Positions 8,305 through 16,821 of a stretch of DNA of 64,000 nt are shown here, one piece after another (position 1 is the stretch's first letter; every line of letters begins with the position of its first letter). The notes under the pieces were generated by a model, which saw nothing but the letters and a program-made list of their open reading frames with translations, was not told the origin of the DNA and did no database searches. Made by a program: the position numbers and the translations under genes. The DNA is from Mycolicibacterium sp. HK-90 (GTDB taxonomy: Bacteria > Actinomycetota > Actinomycetes > Mycobacteriales > Mycobacteriaceae), in assembly GCF_030486405.1 (NCBI RefSeq), contig NZ_CP129613.1:5146001-5210000 (forward strand). Direction: 5' to 3'.

Positions 8305-8769
8305 ATGCTGAAGGGCTTCAAAGAGTTTCTCTCCCGTGGCAACGTCATCGATCTTGCGGTTGCTGTGGTCATCGGCGCCGCCTTCACCGGCTTGGTCACC
8401 GCGTTCACGGAGAAGGTGGTCCAGCCTCTGATCGACCGGATCGGCGCAGGCCCCGGCAAGGAATACGGCATCCTCAAGATCTCGCTGGGCGGCGATCCAG
8501 AGACGTTCATCGACTTCAACGCCGTCCTGTCCGCCGCCATAAACTTCATCCTGGTGGCCGCGGTGATCTACTTCGTCATCGTCCTGCCATACAAGAAGCT
8601 GCGTGAGCGTGGCGAGGTGGAACAGGCGCAGGACACCGAGTTGAGCCTGCTGACCGAGATCCGCGACCTCTTGTCCGAAAACGGCTCCAGCGGCAAGCAC
8701 GTCACCGGCCCGGGCACCGGCCCGAGCCCCGACACCGCCGAATACACGAGCGCCGACCGCGACAAGTAG
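8305..8769 (+). CDS. mscL: Large-conductance mechanosensitive channel MscL
   Basis: The 154-residue protein begins [20 protein letters not shown], the amphipathic N-terminal helix and first transmembrane segment of MscL. The second membrane helix ([20 protein letters not shown]) ends near residue 95, followed by a charged cytoplasmic helix. It forms the pentameric pore that releases solutes on hypo-osmotic shock. ATG 8305 is chosen because GGAAGG lies 8 bp upstream and the family motif starts there. The C-terminus, rich in Gly, Ser and Thr, is variable in mycobacteria. A strong terminator follows at 8781-8816. Confidence 0.97.
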   Translation: MLKGFKEFLSRGNVIDLAVAVVIGAAFTGLVTAFTEKVVQPLIDRIGAGPGKEYGILKISLGGDPETFIDFNAVLSAAINFILVAAVIYFVIVLPYKKLRERGEVEQAQDTELSLLTEIRDLLSENGSSGKHVTGPGTGPSPDTAEYTSADRDK

Positions 8770-8780
8770 GCCCCTAACAC

Positions 8781-8816
8781 AAAGCAGCCCCTGGAAAAAT
8801 TTCCAGGGGCTGCTTT
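8781..8816. terminator. Bidirectional terminator, mscL / porin
   Basis: A perfect 17-bp inverted repeat (AAAGCAGCCCCTGGAAA) pairs 8781-8797 with 8800-8816. It is flanked by A and T runs and lies between convergent genes. Confidence 0.92.
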
Positions 8817-8847
8817 TGTGAGCGCTCAGAACGTGGCGTTCATGGGC

Positions 8848-9495
8848 TCAGTTCATGTTCCAGGGCTCGCCGTAGGTGGTGACGCTGTCACCGGTCGAGG
8901 CGATCAGGCGGGCGAACGGACGCAGCAGCACACCACCGGCCGCACCGGTCACCGTGCCGTGGGCGTTGGACACCGCCACACCACCGGCCGCACCGGCCAC
9001 ATCCACCGAGAAGGTCGCCACTTCCTGGATACCCGGGCCGTTACCCAGGTCCGCGCTGATCGACACACCCGGGAACAGGTTCGGGGTGATCACCGACTCC
9101 AGACCGAACGGAGGACCGGTGATGTCACCGTCGTCGATCAGGATGTTCGGGGTGGTGTAGGAGAAGTTGATCCCGACACCCAGCGACCAGGGGAAACCGA
9201 TCTGGTAGCCCAGCTCCAAGGTGCCCTCGAACTCCTCGGCACCCGGGCCGGCCACGATGTACTTGGCCCGGCCGGAATGGAACCACTCACGGGTCAGCCG
9301 GTTGCGGTCCAACGGGAACACACCATTGAGGAAGGTATCCCACTGCTGAACGGTCAAGGTCCGATCCTGACCGTCGACCAGGCTCAGTTCGTTATCCAAA
9401 CCCGCATGGGAAGTGCCCGCGCCGACGAACAAGCCCGCAATAACTCCGGCTATTGCGGTCACCATCGCGACCAGCACCCGACTGAATGCCTTCAT
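8848..9495 (-). CDS. mspA: MspA-family outer-membrane porin
   Basis: The 215-residue precursor has a 31-residue signal peptide ending ...GTSHA and a mature part beginning GLDNELSLVDGQ, the same 184-residue length as mature M. smegmatis MspA. The constriction residues appear as DDGD (mature D90, D91, D93). The protein forms the octameric goblet-shaped channel through the mycomembrane that admits small hydrophilic solutes. By eye it differs from MspA at few positions. ATG 9495 follows GGGAGAA. Its place next to mscL and the pepD-mprAB operon corresponds, from memory, to the M. smegmatis mspC locus rather than the mspA locus. It marks the organism as a rapid grower. Confidence 0.96.
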   Translation of the reverse strand: MKAFSRVLVAMVTAIAGVIAGLFVGAGTSHAGLDNELSLVDGQDRTLTVQQWDTFLNGVFPLDRNRLTREWFHSGRAKYIVAGPGAEEFEGTLELGYQIGFPWSLGVGINFSYTTPNILIDDGDITGPPFGLESVITPNLFPGVSISADLGNGPGIQEVATFSVDVAGAAGGVAVSNAHGTVTGAAGGVLLRPFARLIASTGDSVTTYGEPWNMN

Positions 9496-9882
9496 GTTCT
9501 CCCTAGCTATATCGCCGGTGATCCCGGAGGTCCACCGAATTCGTGGTTGGCGTCCGGTCCCCGCAGACCGTACTACTGCGCAAGACCTACATGTGACGGG
9601 GATTAGAAACCTCACACGTCGCTCTTACGTACTGCTCATCGTTGACACGAGGAACATAACGGGAGGGCATCCGGGCGGCAACGCAAGCACATATCTGGAG
9701 GGCTGCATGCGATCACTTGATCGAAATTTGCTGAAAACCAGCTGAGAGCTGACCCACTAGACCGCGACGCAGGGATTTGGACCACCGGGCAATGCTGTGA
9801 TGCCGTTCGCCTTGGTAACAAACTGAGTGCCAGAACACAGCTCGTGACCGCCGGTTTTCCGCCCTTACTAGCGTTCACCTAT
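9496..9882. other. Spacer upstream of the porin gene
   Basis: No complete gene is seen. The segment presumably holds the porin promoter and a long 5' untranslated leader, as known for mspA. On the minus strand 9757-9864 is a 36-codon frame without a start codon that ends ...ALPGGPNPCVAV and looks like the tail of a decayed exported protein. Confidence 0.4.
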
Positions 9883-10041
9883 CTATTGGTGATGAGGCGG
9901 GATGTTGTCGCGCAACCACCGGTCCCGGTCGGCGTCATCGTCCGGCGAAGCGGTGTCGCGTTCGTCGGGAGCGATCTCGGGGAGCGCGTCACCGAAGATC
10001 TTGTTAACTGCGTGACGGGCGTTTTTATTCGCTTCTGACAT
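9883..10041 (-). CDS. Small acidic mycobacterial protein, 52 residues
   Basis: ATG 10041 opens a 52-residue frame starting MSEANKNARHAVNKIFGDAL and ending DRDRWLRDNIPPHHQ. AAGGGG sits 8 bp before the start. The first third is helical and basic, and the rest is acidic (DERDTASPDDDADRDR). I recall similar unnamed 50-residue proteins in other mycobacteria but know no function. It lies between the porin and moaB2, in the same direction as both. The ribosome site and ordered charge pattern make it a real gene rather than noise. Confidence 0.75.
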   Translation of the reverse strand: MSEANKNARHAVNKIFGDALPEIAPDERDTASPDDDADRDRWLRDNIPPHHQ

Positions 10042-10146
10042 TGCCAATCCCCTTTGTGACGAACATCACATCTCATCGTAGGCGGCGGTGCAACGTCCGT
10101 TAACCTGCGCTTAACCAATCAGCCGGCTCGGGTGCGACATTCGCCT

Positions 10147-10189
10147 GGAACCAGAAACGGCGGCCGATGGCCGCCGTTTCCCTGGTTCC
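10147..10189. terminator. Terminator after moaB2
   Basis: An AAACGGCGGCC stem (10155-10165) pairs with 10169-10179 around a 3-base loop. Outer GGAACCAG/CTGGTTCC arms extend it across a 2-base bulge. It directly follows the moaB2 stop codon on the minus strand. Confidence 0.8.
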
Positions 10190-10767
10190 TAGATCTCCAA
10201 GCTTGATAGCTGGCCTATCACCTGGGCGGCCAGCGGACCGAGTGTGGCCATCCCGTCGCGCACCGCTGCGCGCGACCCGGCGATGTTCACCACCAGCGTG
10301 CTGCCCGAAACCCCGGACAGGCCGCGCGACAGCCCGGCGTCGACGATGCCGGCCGAAAGCCCCGACGCGCGCAGCGCTTCGGCAATACCCAGAAGCTCAC
10401 GATCGAGAATGTCGAGGGTGGCCTCCGGCGTCACATCACGCGGCGTCACGCCCGTCCCGCCGACAGACACCACAAGATCGACGCCGCCGATAACCGCGGT
10501 GTTCAACGCGTTACGGATCTCCACCTCATCGGCGGCCACGACCACCACGCCGTCGACGACGAAGCCGGCCTCACCCAACAACTCCGTGACCAACGGACCG
10601 CTGTGGTCCTCCTCGCCGTGTGCGGTGCGATCATCCACGACGACGACGAGCGCCCGGCCCACCAACTCCCCTGGCTGTTCCATGCCTGCAACCGTATATC
10701 CGGCAGCCGACAACGGCGTAGCCAGACGGAGACTGGCCATCCCGTCGTTTCCCATCAGCGTGCTCAC
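10189..10767 (-). CDS. moaB2: Molybdopterin-type protein MoaB2
   Basis: The 192-residue product is a MoaB/MogA fold protein: GRALVVVVDDRTAHGEEDHS, then DLVVSVGGTGVTPRDVTPEA (the GGTG-x-PRDxT pterin-binding signature), and a C-terminal GSTLVVNIAGSRAAVRDG. This family adenylylates molybdopterin before metal insertion. Conservation in mycobacteria begins strongly at MEQPGELVGRA, but a coupled GTG start at 10767 overlapping the pepD stop (GTGA) is used here. A start at the internal ATG preceding EQPGEL would remove about 28 residues. M. tuberculosis moaB2 is co-transcribed with mprA-mprB-pepD, as the layout here implies. Confidence 0.93.
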   Translation of the reverse strand: MSTLMGNDGMASLRLATPLSAAGYTVAGMEQPGELVGRALVVVVDDRTAHGEEDHSGPLVTELLGEAGFVVDGVVVVAADEVEIRNALNTAVIGGVDLVVSVGGTGVTPRDVTPEATLDILDRELLGIAEALRASGLSAGIVDAGLSRGLSGVSGSTLVVNIAGSRAAVRDGMATLGPLAAQVIGQLSSLEI

Positions 10768-12149
10768 TGCTCAGCCCTTCCGAGGGTGACCTCGACGGTC
10801 TGTGGTTTGCCACCTTGGTCGAGGAAGGTCAACGTGACCTTGTCGCCGGGGGCCTTGGAGCGCACCGCGGCCACGAGCGCGTCGGCGCTGCCGATCACCC
10901 GGTCGTCGACCTTGGTCACCACCACGCCGCTGGGCAGTCCCGCTGCCGCCGCCGCGCCCCCATTCGTCACCTCGACGATCTTGGCGCCGTCGCTTGCCTT
11001 GTCGTTCGCCACCTGGACTCCCAGCGAAGCGTGCGAGGCCGTCCCGTTCTGGATCAGCTCGTCGGCGATGCGCTTGGCCTGATCGACCGGGATCGCAAAG
11101 CCCAGGCCGATCGAACCGCTCTGGGCCTGAGGCGAATCCCCGCCCATGGTGGCGATCGCCGAATTGATGCCGACCAGTTCGCCGTTCATGTTCACCAATG
11201 CGCCACCGGAGTTGCCCGGGTTGATCGCGGCGTCGGTCTGGATGGCGTCGAGCACGGTGTTCTGGTTGCGGGTGTCGCCGCCGGCGGCGACCGGCCGGTT
11301 CAGCGCGCTGATGATGCCGGTGGTGACGGTGCCCTCGAGACCCAGCGGCGAGCCGATGGCCACCACGTCCTGCCCCACTCGCAGATTGGCCGACGAACCG
11401 AGCGTGATCGGGGTCAGGCCCGACGCGTCTCCCGCGCGGACCACCGCGATGTCGCTGCTCGGGTCGGTGCCCACCACCGTGAACGGCTTGGTGGTCCCGT
11501 CGGAGAACGTCACCTTGGTCTGGGCGGTGGCCGGTGCGGCGCCCGGGATCGGGCTGGGCCCACCCGGCTTGGCGGCCTGGACGACGTGATTGTTGGTCAG
11601 GATGAGACCGTCGGCGGTCAGGATGATGCCCGAACCCTCTTCGGAGGCGCGGCCCAGATCGGTCTCCAGCTTGACCACGCTCGGCACCACCTTGGCCGCC
11701 ACCTGCTCCACCGAACCGGGCGGCAGGGCCGCGGCGGGAACGGTCGGCGCCGCGCCGAGACCCTGGCTGCCGAGCCGCGGGTGATCGTCGTGGACCAGGG
11801 TGGCCACGCCGCCGCCGACGCCGGCCGACACCACGGCCACGGCGAGCGCACCGGCGACCAGACCGCCCTTGGAGCGCTTCTTCGCCGGGACCGGCTGGGG
11901 GCTCGCCGGGATGCGGTAGGGGTCATACGGCGAGCGGTACGCCTGCTGCTGAGTCTGATGTGTCTGCGTCTGGTGGGTCTGAGTCTGATGCTGCTGCGTC
12001 TGGTGCGGTTGGTGCTGCTGCGGTTGCTGACGCGCGTAGCGCCAGTCGTACTGCGGCTGCTGGTAAGGGTCAGGACGCGCACCGGCGTATCCGGGGGCGC
12101 CGCCGGGATGATGCTCCGGCTGCTGGGGGTACCTCGGGTGGTTCGTCAT
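10764..12149 (-). CDS. pepD: HtrA-like serine protease PepD
   Basis: The 461-residue protein starts with about 110 residues rich in Gln, Pro, His and Tyr. It has one membrane helix (GGLVAGALAVAVVSAGVGGG) and an external trypsin-like protease with PDZ domain. The catalytic triad is visible as LTNNHV (His), SSDIAVV (Asp) and PGNSGGALV (Ser). The PDZ domain covers the last 90 residues (ASHASLGVQV...GLPSGVVVTKVDD). PepD degrades or refolds damaged envelope proteins and feeds back on MprAB and SigE signalling. ATG 12149 matches the conserved MTNHPRY. An upstream GTG 12236 in frame is possible. The N-terminal tail has a tract of alternating HQTQ repeats. Confidence 0.95.
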   Translation of the reverse strand: MTNHPRYPQQPEHHPGGAPGYAGARPDPYQQPQYDWRYARQQPQQHQPHQTQQHQTQTHQTQTHQTQQQAYRSPYDPYRIPASPQPVPAKKRSKGGLVAGALAVAVVSAGVGGGVATLVHDDHPRLGSQGLGAAPTVPAAALPPGSVEQVAAKVVPSVVKLETDLGRASEEGSGIILTADGLILTNNHVVQAAKPGGPSPIPGAAPATAQTKVTFSDGTTKPFTVVGTDPSSDIAVVRAGDASGLTPITLGSSANLRVGQDVVAIGSPLGLEGTVTTGIISALNRPVAAGGDTRNQNTVLDAIQTDAAINPGNSGGALVNMNGELVGINSAIATMGGDSPQAQSGSIGLGFAIPVDQAKRIADELIQNGTASHASLGVQVANDKASDGAKIVEVTNGGAAAAAGLPSGVVVTKVDDRVIGSADALVAAVRSKAPGDKVTLTFLDQGGKPQTVEVTLGRAEQ

Positions 12150-12278
12150 TGCGCTGCGTGCTCTTCTCTTGTAAACGGTCCGCCGGCCCTGTGATACCCG
12201 GCCGGCCCGACCCGTATGTCCAACCCTCGCGTTCACTTCGTCAAACGAAGGTGAGACCCCTCAGGTTGCCCAGATGTG

Positions 12279-12297
12279 CTGAGAATCCACTTAGAGA
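12279..12297 (-). promoter_or_regulatory. MprA-box-like repeat upstream of pepD
   Basis: On the plus strand the site reads CTGAGAAT-CCA-CTTAGAGA, two 8-bp direct repeats separated by 3 bp, 19 bp in total. The layout equals that described for MprA boxes. It is about 130 bp before the pepD start. Confidence 0.6.
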
Positions 12298-12341
12298 TCT
12301 TCAATCCATCCATGACCAGTCCCCCGACTGACCTAACTGTC

Positions 12342-13913
12342 TCACCTTTTGTCCGCGCCGACGGGGTGCCCGCCCCCGGTCGGGTACATGTGTGTCGCAT
12401 CGGCATTGGGGATCGGCTGACCCGGCAGCACCATGTGAATCGAAGCCCCCGGTGGGGTGCCGCCCGGCACGGTCTCGTCAATCCGCAGTGCCCCACCGTG
12501 CTTCAGCACCACCTGCTGGACGATAGCCAACCCGAGGCCGGAACCCGGCATCGCCCTCGCCGCGTCCGACCGGTAGAACCGCTCGAACACCAGCGCACGT
12601 TCCTGCGGCGGAATGCCCGGCCCGTGATCGGAGACCACGAGCTCGGCGTGCGTCGGATCGACCTGATGCAACCGCACCCCGACCCGCCCGTTGGGCGGAC
12701 TCCACTTGGCGGCGTTGTCGAGCAGGTTGAGCACCGCACGACCGAGACCCGGTGCGTCGCCGAACACCTGCCAGCCGATGACGTCGACGTCGAACTCGAT
12801 GTCGTTGCGGCGCCGCCGGACCCGCTCCAGGCTGCGGTCGACGACCTCGGACATGTCGACCGCTTCCGGGGTGATGCCCCCGGCGTCGTCGCGGGTGAGG
12901 TCGACGAGGTCACCGACCAGGGTGGAGAGCTCCTCGATCTGGGCGATCACATCCTGCTGCAGCCCGTCCATCTCGTCCTTGGGCAGCGGCGGCGCCCCGG
13001 GCGCCTGTGCGGCCATGAGCAATTCGACGTTGGTGCGCAGTGAGGTCAGCGGGGTTCTCAGCTCATGCCCGGCGTCGGAGACGAGGCGGGCCTGGCGTTC
13101 CCGGGATTCGGCCAGCGCCCGCAGCATCATGTTGAACGCCTCGGTGAGCCTGGCAAGCTCGTCGCTGCCCACCACCGGGATGGGCCGCAGGTCGTCGGTG
13201 CGGGCCACCCGTTCGGCGGCCTCGGTGAGTCTGCCCACCGGCCGCAGCCCGGCCCGGGCGACGGCACCACCGGCCATCGCGGCCACCACCACCCCGACGC
13301 CGCCGACGATGAGCAGCACGGTGCCCAGCCGCCGGAGCACTTGGCCCGTCGGGGCCAGGCTCTTGGAGATCAGCAGCGAGCTGCCGTTGGCCAGGTGCAC
13401 GGCGAGCACCCGTTGATGGTTGGCGGTACGCAACGACATCAACAGCTGGCCGGAGATGACGTCCTTCTCGGGCTTGCCCAGCGGCAGCATCTGCCCCTGC
13501 TGGTTGGCCGTGTAGATGGAGCGGCCAGGGATCACCAGCATCGCGTTGACGTCGGAGTACGCGGTGCCCTCGATCGCCTTGCCGGGATCGGCGGCCAGCG
13601 AGCCACTCTCGATGAGCAGCCGGGCCCGGCTGTGCAGCTGGTTGTCCAGGTCGTCGTACAGCGCGCGGGACACCACGGCGTAGACGGCGACGGCCATCAG
13701 CACCACGACCATGGCCACCATGGACATCGCGAGCATCATCACGCGCCAGCGCAACGACAGTGAGCTGGTGTTGCGGAGGTTCACGGCGGCGAGCCGCCCG
13801 GAGTCGGCGGCGGACCGCCAGGTGTTCACGGCGGCGGGCCGCCCGGGGTCTGTGGCGGTGGTCCGCCCATTGTCGTGGGGCGCGGGCCGCCCAGGGTCCG
13901 GAGTCAGTGTCAT
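12342..13913 (-). CDS. mprB: Sensor histidine kinase MprB
   Basis: The 523-residue protein has two membrane helices (about residues 55-80 and 195-220) enclosing an extracytoplasmic sensor region (LIESGSLAADPGKAIEGTAY). HAMP, HisKA and HATPase domains follow. The phospho-acceptor His lies in SDAGHELRTPLTSL, the N box in LNLLDNAAKWS and the G boxes in DHGPGIP and GSGLGLAIV. MprB phosphorylates MprA under envelope stress. The stop of mprA and the start are nearly adjacent. ATG 13913 is preferred over TTG 13916. The 50 residues before the first helix contain imperfect repeats (GRPAPH, GRPAAVN, GRLAAVN), longer than the M. tuberculosis protein as I recall it. Confidence 0.95.
   Translation of the reverse strand: MTLTPDPGRPAPHDNGRTTATDPGRPAAVNTWRSAADSGRLAAVNLRNTSSLSLRWRVMMLAMSMVAMVVVLMAVAVYAVVSRALYDDLDNQLHSRARLLIESGSLAADPGKAIEGTAYSDVNAMLVIPGRSIYTANQQGQMLPLGKPEKDVISGQLLMSLRTANHQRVLAVHLANGSSLLISKSLAPTGQVLRRLGTVLLIVGGVGVVVAAMAGGAVARAGLRPVGRLTEAAERVARTDDLRPIPVVGSDELARLTEAFNMMLRALAESRERQARLVSDAGHELRTPLTSLRTNVELLMAAQAPGAPPLPKDEMDGLQQDVIAQIEELSTLVGDLVDLTRDDAGGITPEAVDMSEVVDRSLERVRRRRNDIEFDVDVIGWQVFGDAPGLGRAVLNLLDNAAKWSPPNGRVGVRLHQVDPTHAELVVSDHGPGIPPQERALVFERFYRSDAARAMPGSGLGLAIVQQVVLKHGGALRIDETVPGGTPPGASIHMVLPGQPIPNADATHMYPTGGGHPVGADKR
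13779..13898. repeat. Imperfect 45-48 bp tandem repeats in the 5' end of mprB
   Basis: GTTCACGGCGGCG recurs at 13779 and 13824, and a GGCCGCCC-type core recurs at 13791, 13836 and 13884. The repeats encode the variable cytoplasmic head of MprB. Confidence 0.7.
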
Positions 13914-13917
13914 CAAA

Positions 13918-14610
13918 TCAGGGGGGTGTTTCGCGCAGCACGTAGCCGACGCCGCGCACGGTGTGGATCAGCCGGGGCTCGCCTTCGGCCTCGGTCTTGC
14001 GGCGCAGGTACCCGATGTACACCTCGAGGGCGTTGCCTGAGGTCGGGAAGTCGAAGCCCCACACCTCTTCGAGGATGCGGCTACGGGTGAGCACCCGCCG
14101 CGGGTTGGCGATCAGCATCTCCAGCAGCGAGAACTCGGTGCGGGTGAGGCTGATCTGACGCTGGCCGCGGGTCACCTCGCGGGTCACCGGGTCCAGGGTC
14201 AGGTCGGAGAAGGTCATCTTCTGCGAGTCGGCGCCGTCGTCGTTCACGGTGCGGCGCAGCAACGCGCGCATCCGGGCCAGCAACTCCTCCAGCGCGAACG
14301 GCTTGGGAAGGTAATCGTCGGCTCCGGCGTCCAGCCCGGCCACTCGCTCGGAGACCGAGTCGCGGGCGGTCAGCACCAGGATCGGCAGATCGTCGCCGGT
14401 GCTTCGCAGCTGCCGGCACACTTCCAAGCCGTCGAGCCTGGGCATCATCACGTCCAGGACCACGGCGTCGGGCCGGTCAGCGGCTATCGCGTCGAGAGCC
14501 TCGACACCGTCTTGGGCGAGCTCGACCGAATAACCATTGAAGGAAAGCGACCGGCGCAGGGATTCGCGCACAGCGCGATCGTCGTCAACGACAAGAATGC
14601 GCACAGGCAC
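13918..14610 (-). CDS. mprA: Response regulator MprA
   Basis: The 230-residue OmpR/PhoB-type regulator has a receiver domain with the acidic pocket DDD near residue 9, phospho-Asp in VLDVMMP near 53 and the switch Lys in LPKPF. Its C-terminal winged helix contains [20 protein letters not shown] and ends [13 protein letters not shown]. It is almost identical to M. tuberculosis MprA by memory. Phosphorylated MprA activates its own operon, pepD and sigma factor genes during surfactant or envelope stress and persistence. GTG 14610 gives the conserved [10 protein letters not shown]-terminus. A repeat pair matching the MprA box lies 17 bp upstream, consistent with autoregulation. Confidence 0.97.
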   Translation of the reverse strand: MPVRILVVDDDRAVRESLRRSLSFNGYSVELAQDGVEALDAIAADRPDAVVLDVMMPRLDGLEVCRQLRSTGDDLPILVLTARDSVSERVAGLDAGADDYLPKPFALEELLARMRALLRRTVNDDGADSQKMTFSDLTLDPVTREVTRGQRQISLTRTEFSLLEMLIANPRRVLTRSRILEEVWGFDFPTSGNALEVYIGYLRRKTEAEGEPRLIHTVRGVGYVLRETPP

Positions 14611-14626
14611 AGTCTCAACCCGCTAT

Positions 14627-14645
14627 CTGAGAGAGGGCTGAGAGG
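14627..14645 (-). promoter_or_regulatory. MprA box upstream of mprA
   Basis: The plus strand reads CTGAGAGA-GGG-CTGAGAGG, two almost identical 8-bp direct repeats with a 3-bp gap (19 bp). This is the architecture reported for MprA autoregulation. Confidence 0.75.
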
Positions 14646-14709
14646 CGCGCCGCAAATTTGCCCAGCGTTTTTGCGCGACCGGAAGGCCCTGAGGAGGTTC
14701 GGACACGAC

Positions 14710-14741
14710 AAAAAGCGCTATCCCACCGGATAGCGCTTTTT
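14710..14741. terminator. Terminator after rpmF
   Basis: AAAAAGCGCTATCC (14710-14723) pairs perfectly with 14728-14741 around CACC. A and T tracts on both ends make it work in either direction. Confidence 0.93.
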
Positions 14742-14759
14742 GAAGAAGTCTCTGCGGTT

Positions 14760-14933
14760 CTAGCGCTTGTCGAGATCGACCAGGCCGAGACGAGCGGCCT
14801 TGAGCAGACGGCGCGGCACCTTGTGCTGCTGACCGGCGACATTGACGCCGACGAGACCGGTGGCCTCGGCCTTCCACTGCGCGCGCCGGCTACGGGTGTT
14901 CGCGCGCGACATTCTGCGCTTGGGCACAGCCAT
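14760..14933 (-). CDS. rpmF: 50S ribosomal protein L32
   Basis: The 57-residue protein begins [20 protein letters not shown], the L32 signature, and ends LGLVDLDKR. This copy has no CXXC zinc ribbon, so it is the zinc-independent type. It belongs to the large ribosomal subunit. ATG 14933 is the family start. The gene stands alone, with a terminator on its 3' side and the mprA leader beyond it. Confidence 0.97.
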   Translation of the reverse strand: MAVPKRRMSRANTRSRRAQWKAEATGLVGVNVAGQQHKVPRRLLKAARLGLVDLDKR

Positions 14934-15123
14934 GACGTGCATCTCCTTGCTCTGGGTTGTTGCCGCGCGAAATCAAAATGAGCTCACCGGCGGCGACGAT
15001 TAGGTACAGAGTAACGGTTGACCTGGCCCTGCTCCAAAACGCGGGTGAGCCCTTGACGTGGGACCAGCGGTACCCGCTAACCTACCGGTTGGTTGGTCCC
15101 TTTCAGCGTTGACGGGAGTTCGT

Positions 15124-16821
15124 GTGCCACCAGTAGTACGGATCGGCAACTGTTCGGGGTTCTACGGCGACCGGCTGTCGGCCATGCACGACATGCTCAC
15201 CGGCGGCGAGCTCGACTATCTGACCGGCGACTACCTTGCCGAACTCACGATGCTGATCCTGGCCCGGGACCGCGCCAAGAACCCTGACCGCGGGTACGCC
15301 AAGACCTTCCTTACCCAGTTGGAGCAGTCGCTGGGCCTCGCCCTCGACAACGGCGTGAAGATCGTCGCCAATGCCGGCGGGCTCAACCCGGCCGGGCTGG
15401 CCACCGCGGTTCGTGCCCTGGCCGAACGTCTGGGCCTCGACGTCAACGTCGCGCATGTCGAGGGCGACGACCTGGTGGGGCGGGCCGCCGAGCTCGGGTT
15501 GGGCACGCCCCTGGCCGCCAACGCCTACCTGGGTGCGTGGGGCATCGTCGACTGCCTGAACTCGGGCGCCGACGTCGTCGTCACCGGCCGGGTGACCGAC
15601 GCGTCGGTGATCGTCGGCCCGGCGGCCGCGCACTTCGGCTGGTCGGCCACCGACTACGACGCACTGGCCGGGGCGGTGGCCGCCGGACATGTGATCGAGT
15701 GCGGCACCCAGGCCACCGGCGGCAACTACTCCTTCTTCGCGGAGATTCCGGATCTGGCCCGGCCGGGATTCCCCATCGCCGAGATCTCAGCCGACGGCTC
15801 CTCGGTGATCACCAAACACCCAGGCACCGGCGGCCAGGTCAGCGTCGGGACGGTCACCGCACAACTGCTCTACGAGATCTCCGGCGCGCGCTACGCCAAT
15901 CCGGATGTGACGCTGAGGGTCGATTCGGTGCAGTTGAGCCAGGACGGCCCCGACCGGGTCCGGTTGTCGGGCGTTACGGGTGAGGCCCCGCCGCCGACAC
16001 TGAAGGTGTCCTGCAACAGCATCGGCGGTTTCCGCAACTCCGCGACGTTCGTTCTCACCGGTCTGGACATCGAGGCCAAGGCAGCGCTCATTCGCGCCCA
16101 GCTGGAAGCCGGCATCAAAGTGCGTCCGGCCGAACTGGATTGGAACCTGGCCCGCACCGATCATCCCGACTCCGACACCGAGGAAGCCGCCAGCGCCCTG
16201 CTGCATTGCGTCGTCCGCGACCCCGACCCCAACCTCGTTGGCCGCCAATTCTCCGCGGCCGGTGTGGAACTCGCGTTGGCGAGCTATCCGGGTTTCACCA
16301 CCACGGCCCCACCGGGCGACGGTCAGATTTACGGGGTGTTCGTACCCGGCTATGTCGACGCCGCCGAAGTGCCGCACATCGCCGTGCACGCCGACGGCAC
16401 CCGGGTAGGCATCGCGCCGGCGGCGGAGACCCTGCCGCTGGCACCGGTTGATGATCCCGAACTCCCCGTGGCGCTTCCGGCCGGCCCCACGCGGCGTGCC
16501 GCGCTGGGCACGATCGCCGGGGCCCGCAGCGGCGACAAGGGCGGGTCGGCCAATGTCGGGGTATGGGTGCGCACCGATGATCAGTGGCGGTGGCTGGCCC
16601 ACACCCTGACCGTCGACAAACTCCGCGAATTGCTGCCCGAGACAGCCGATCTGCCGGTCACCCGGCACGTACTGCCGAACCTGCGGGCGGTGAACTTCGT
16701 GATCGAAGACATTCTCGGACAGGGCGTGGCCTACCAGGCCCGGTTCGATCCGCAGGCCAAGGGGCTGGGCGAATGGTTGCGCAGCCGTCATCTCGACATC
16801 CCGGAGGAATTCCTTTCGTGA
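15124..16821 (+). CDS. Acyclic-terpene-utilisation AtuA-family protein (DUF1446)
   Basis: The 565-residue protein has the AtuA/DUF1446 N-terminal domain (VRIGNCSGFYGDRLSA, later CGTQATGGNYSFF and GFRNSATFVLTGLD). A C-terminal 110-residue domain starts RRAALGTIAGARSGDKGGSANVGVW. In Pseudomonas, atuA is required for citronellol/geraniol growth but its reaction is unsettled. GTG 15124 follows GGGAG. The gene opens an operon, and its stop overlaps the fadE13-like start (GTGA). By synteny it corresponds to M. tuberculosis Rv0976c or a close relative. The family call is strong. The biochemical role is inferred from neighbours only. Confidence 0.88.
   Translation: MPPVVRIGNCSGFYGDRLSAMHDMLTGGELDYLTGDYLAELTMLILARDRAKNPDRGYAKTFLTQLEQSLGLALDNGVKIVANAGGLNPAGLATAVRALAERLGLDVNVAHVEGDDLVGRAAELGLGTPLAANAYLGAWGIVDCLNSGADVVVTGRVTDASVIVGPAAAHFGWSATDYDALAGAVAAGHVIECGTQATGGNYSFFAEIPDLARPGFPIAEISADGSSVITKHPGTGGQVSVGTVTAQLLYEISGARYANPDVTLRVDSVQLSQDGPDRVRLSGVTGEAPPPTLKVSCNSIGGFRNSATFVLTGLDIEAKAALIRAQLEAGIKVRPAELDWNLARTDHPDSDTEEAASALLHCVVRDPDPNLVGRQFSAAGVELALASYPGFTTTAPPGDGQIYGVFVPGYVDAAEVPHIAVHADGTRVGIAPAAETLPLAPVDDPELPVALPAGPTRRAALGTIAGARSGDKGGSANVGVWVRTDDQWRWLAHTLTVDKLRELLPETADLPVTRHVLPNLRAVNFVIEDILGQGVAYQARFDPQAKGLGEWLRSRHLDIPEEFLS

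Noticed and set aside
9636..9878. 80-codon minus-strand frame upstream of the porin
   Set aside because: There is no ribosome site and no recognisable pattern. The overlapping frame ending at 9757 looks slightly more protein-like.
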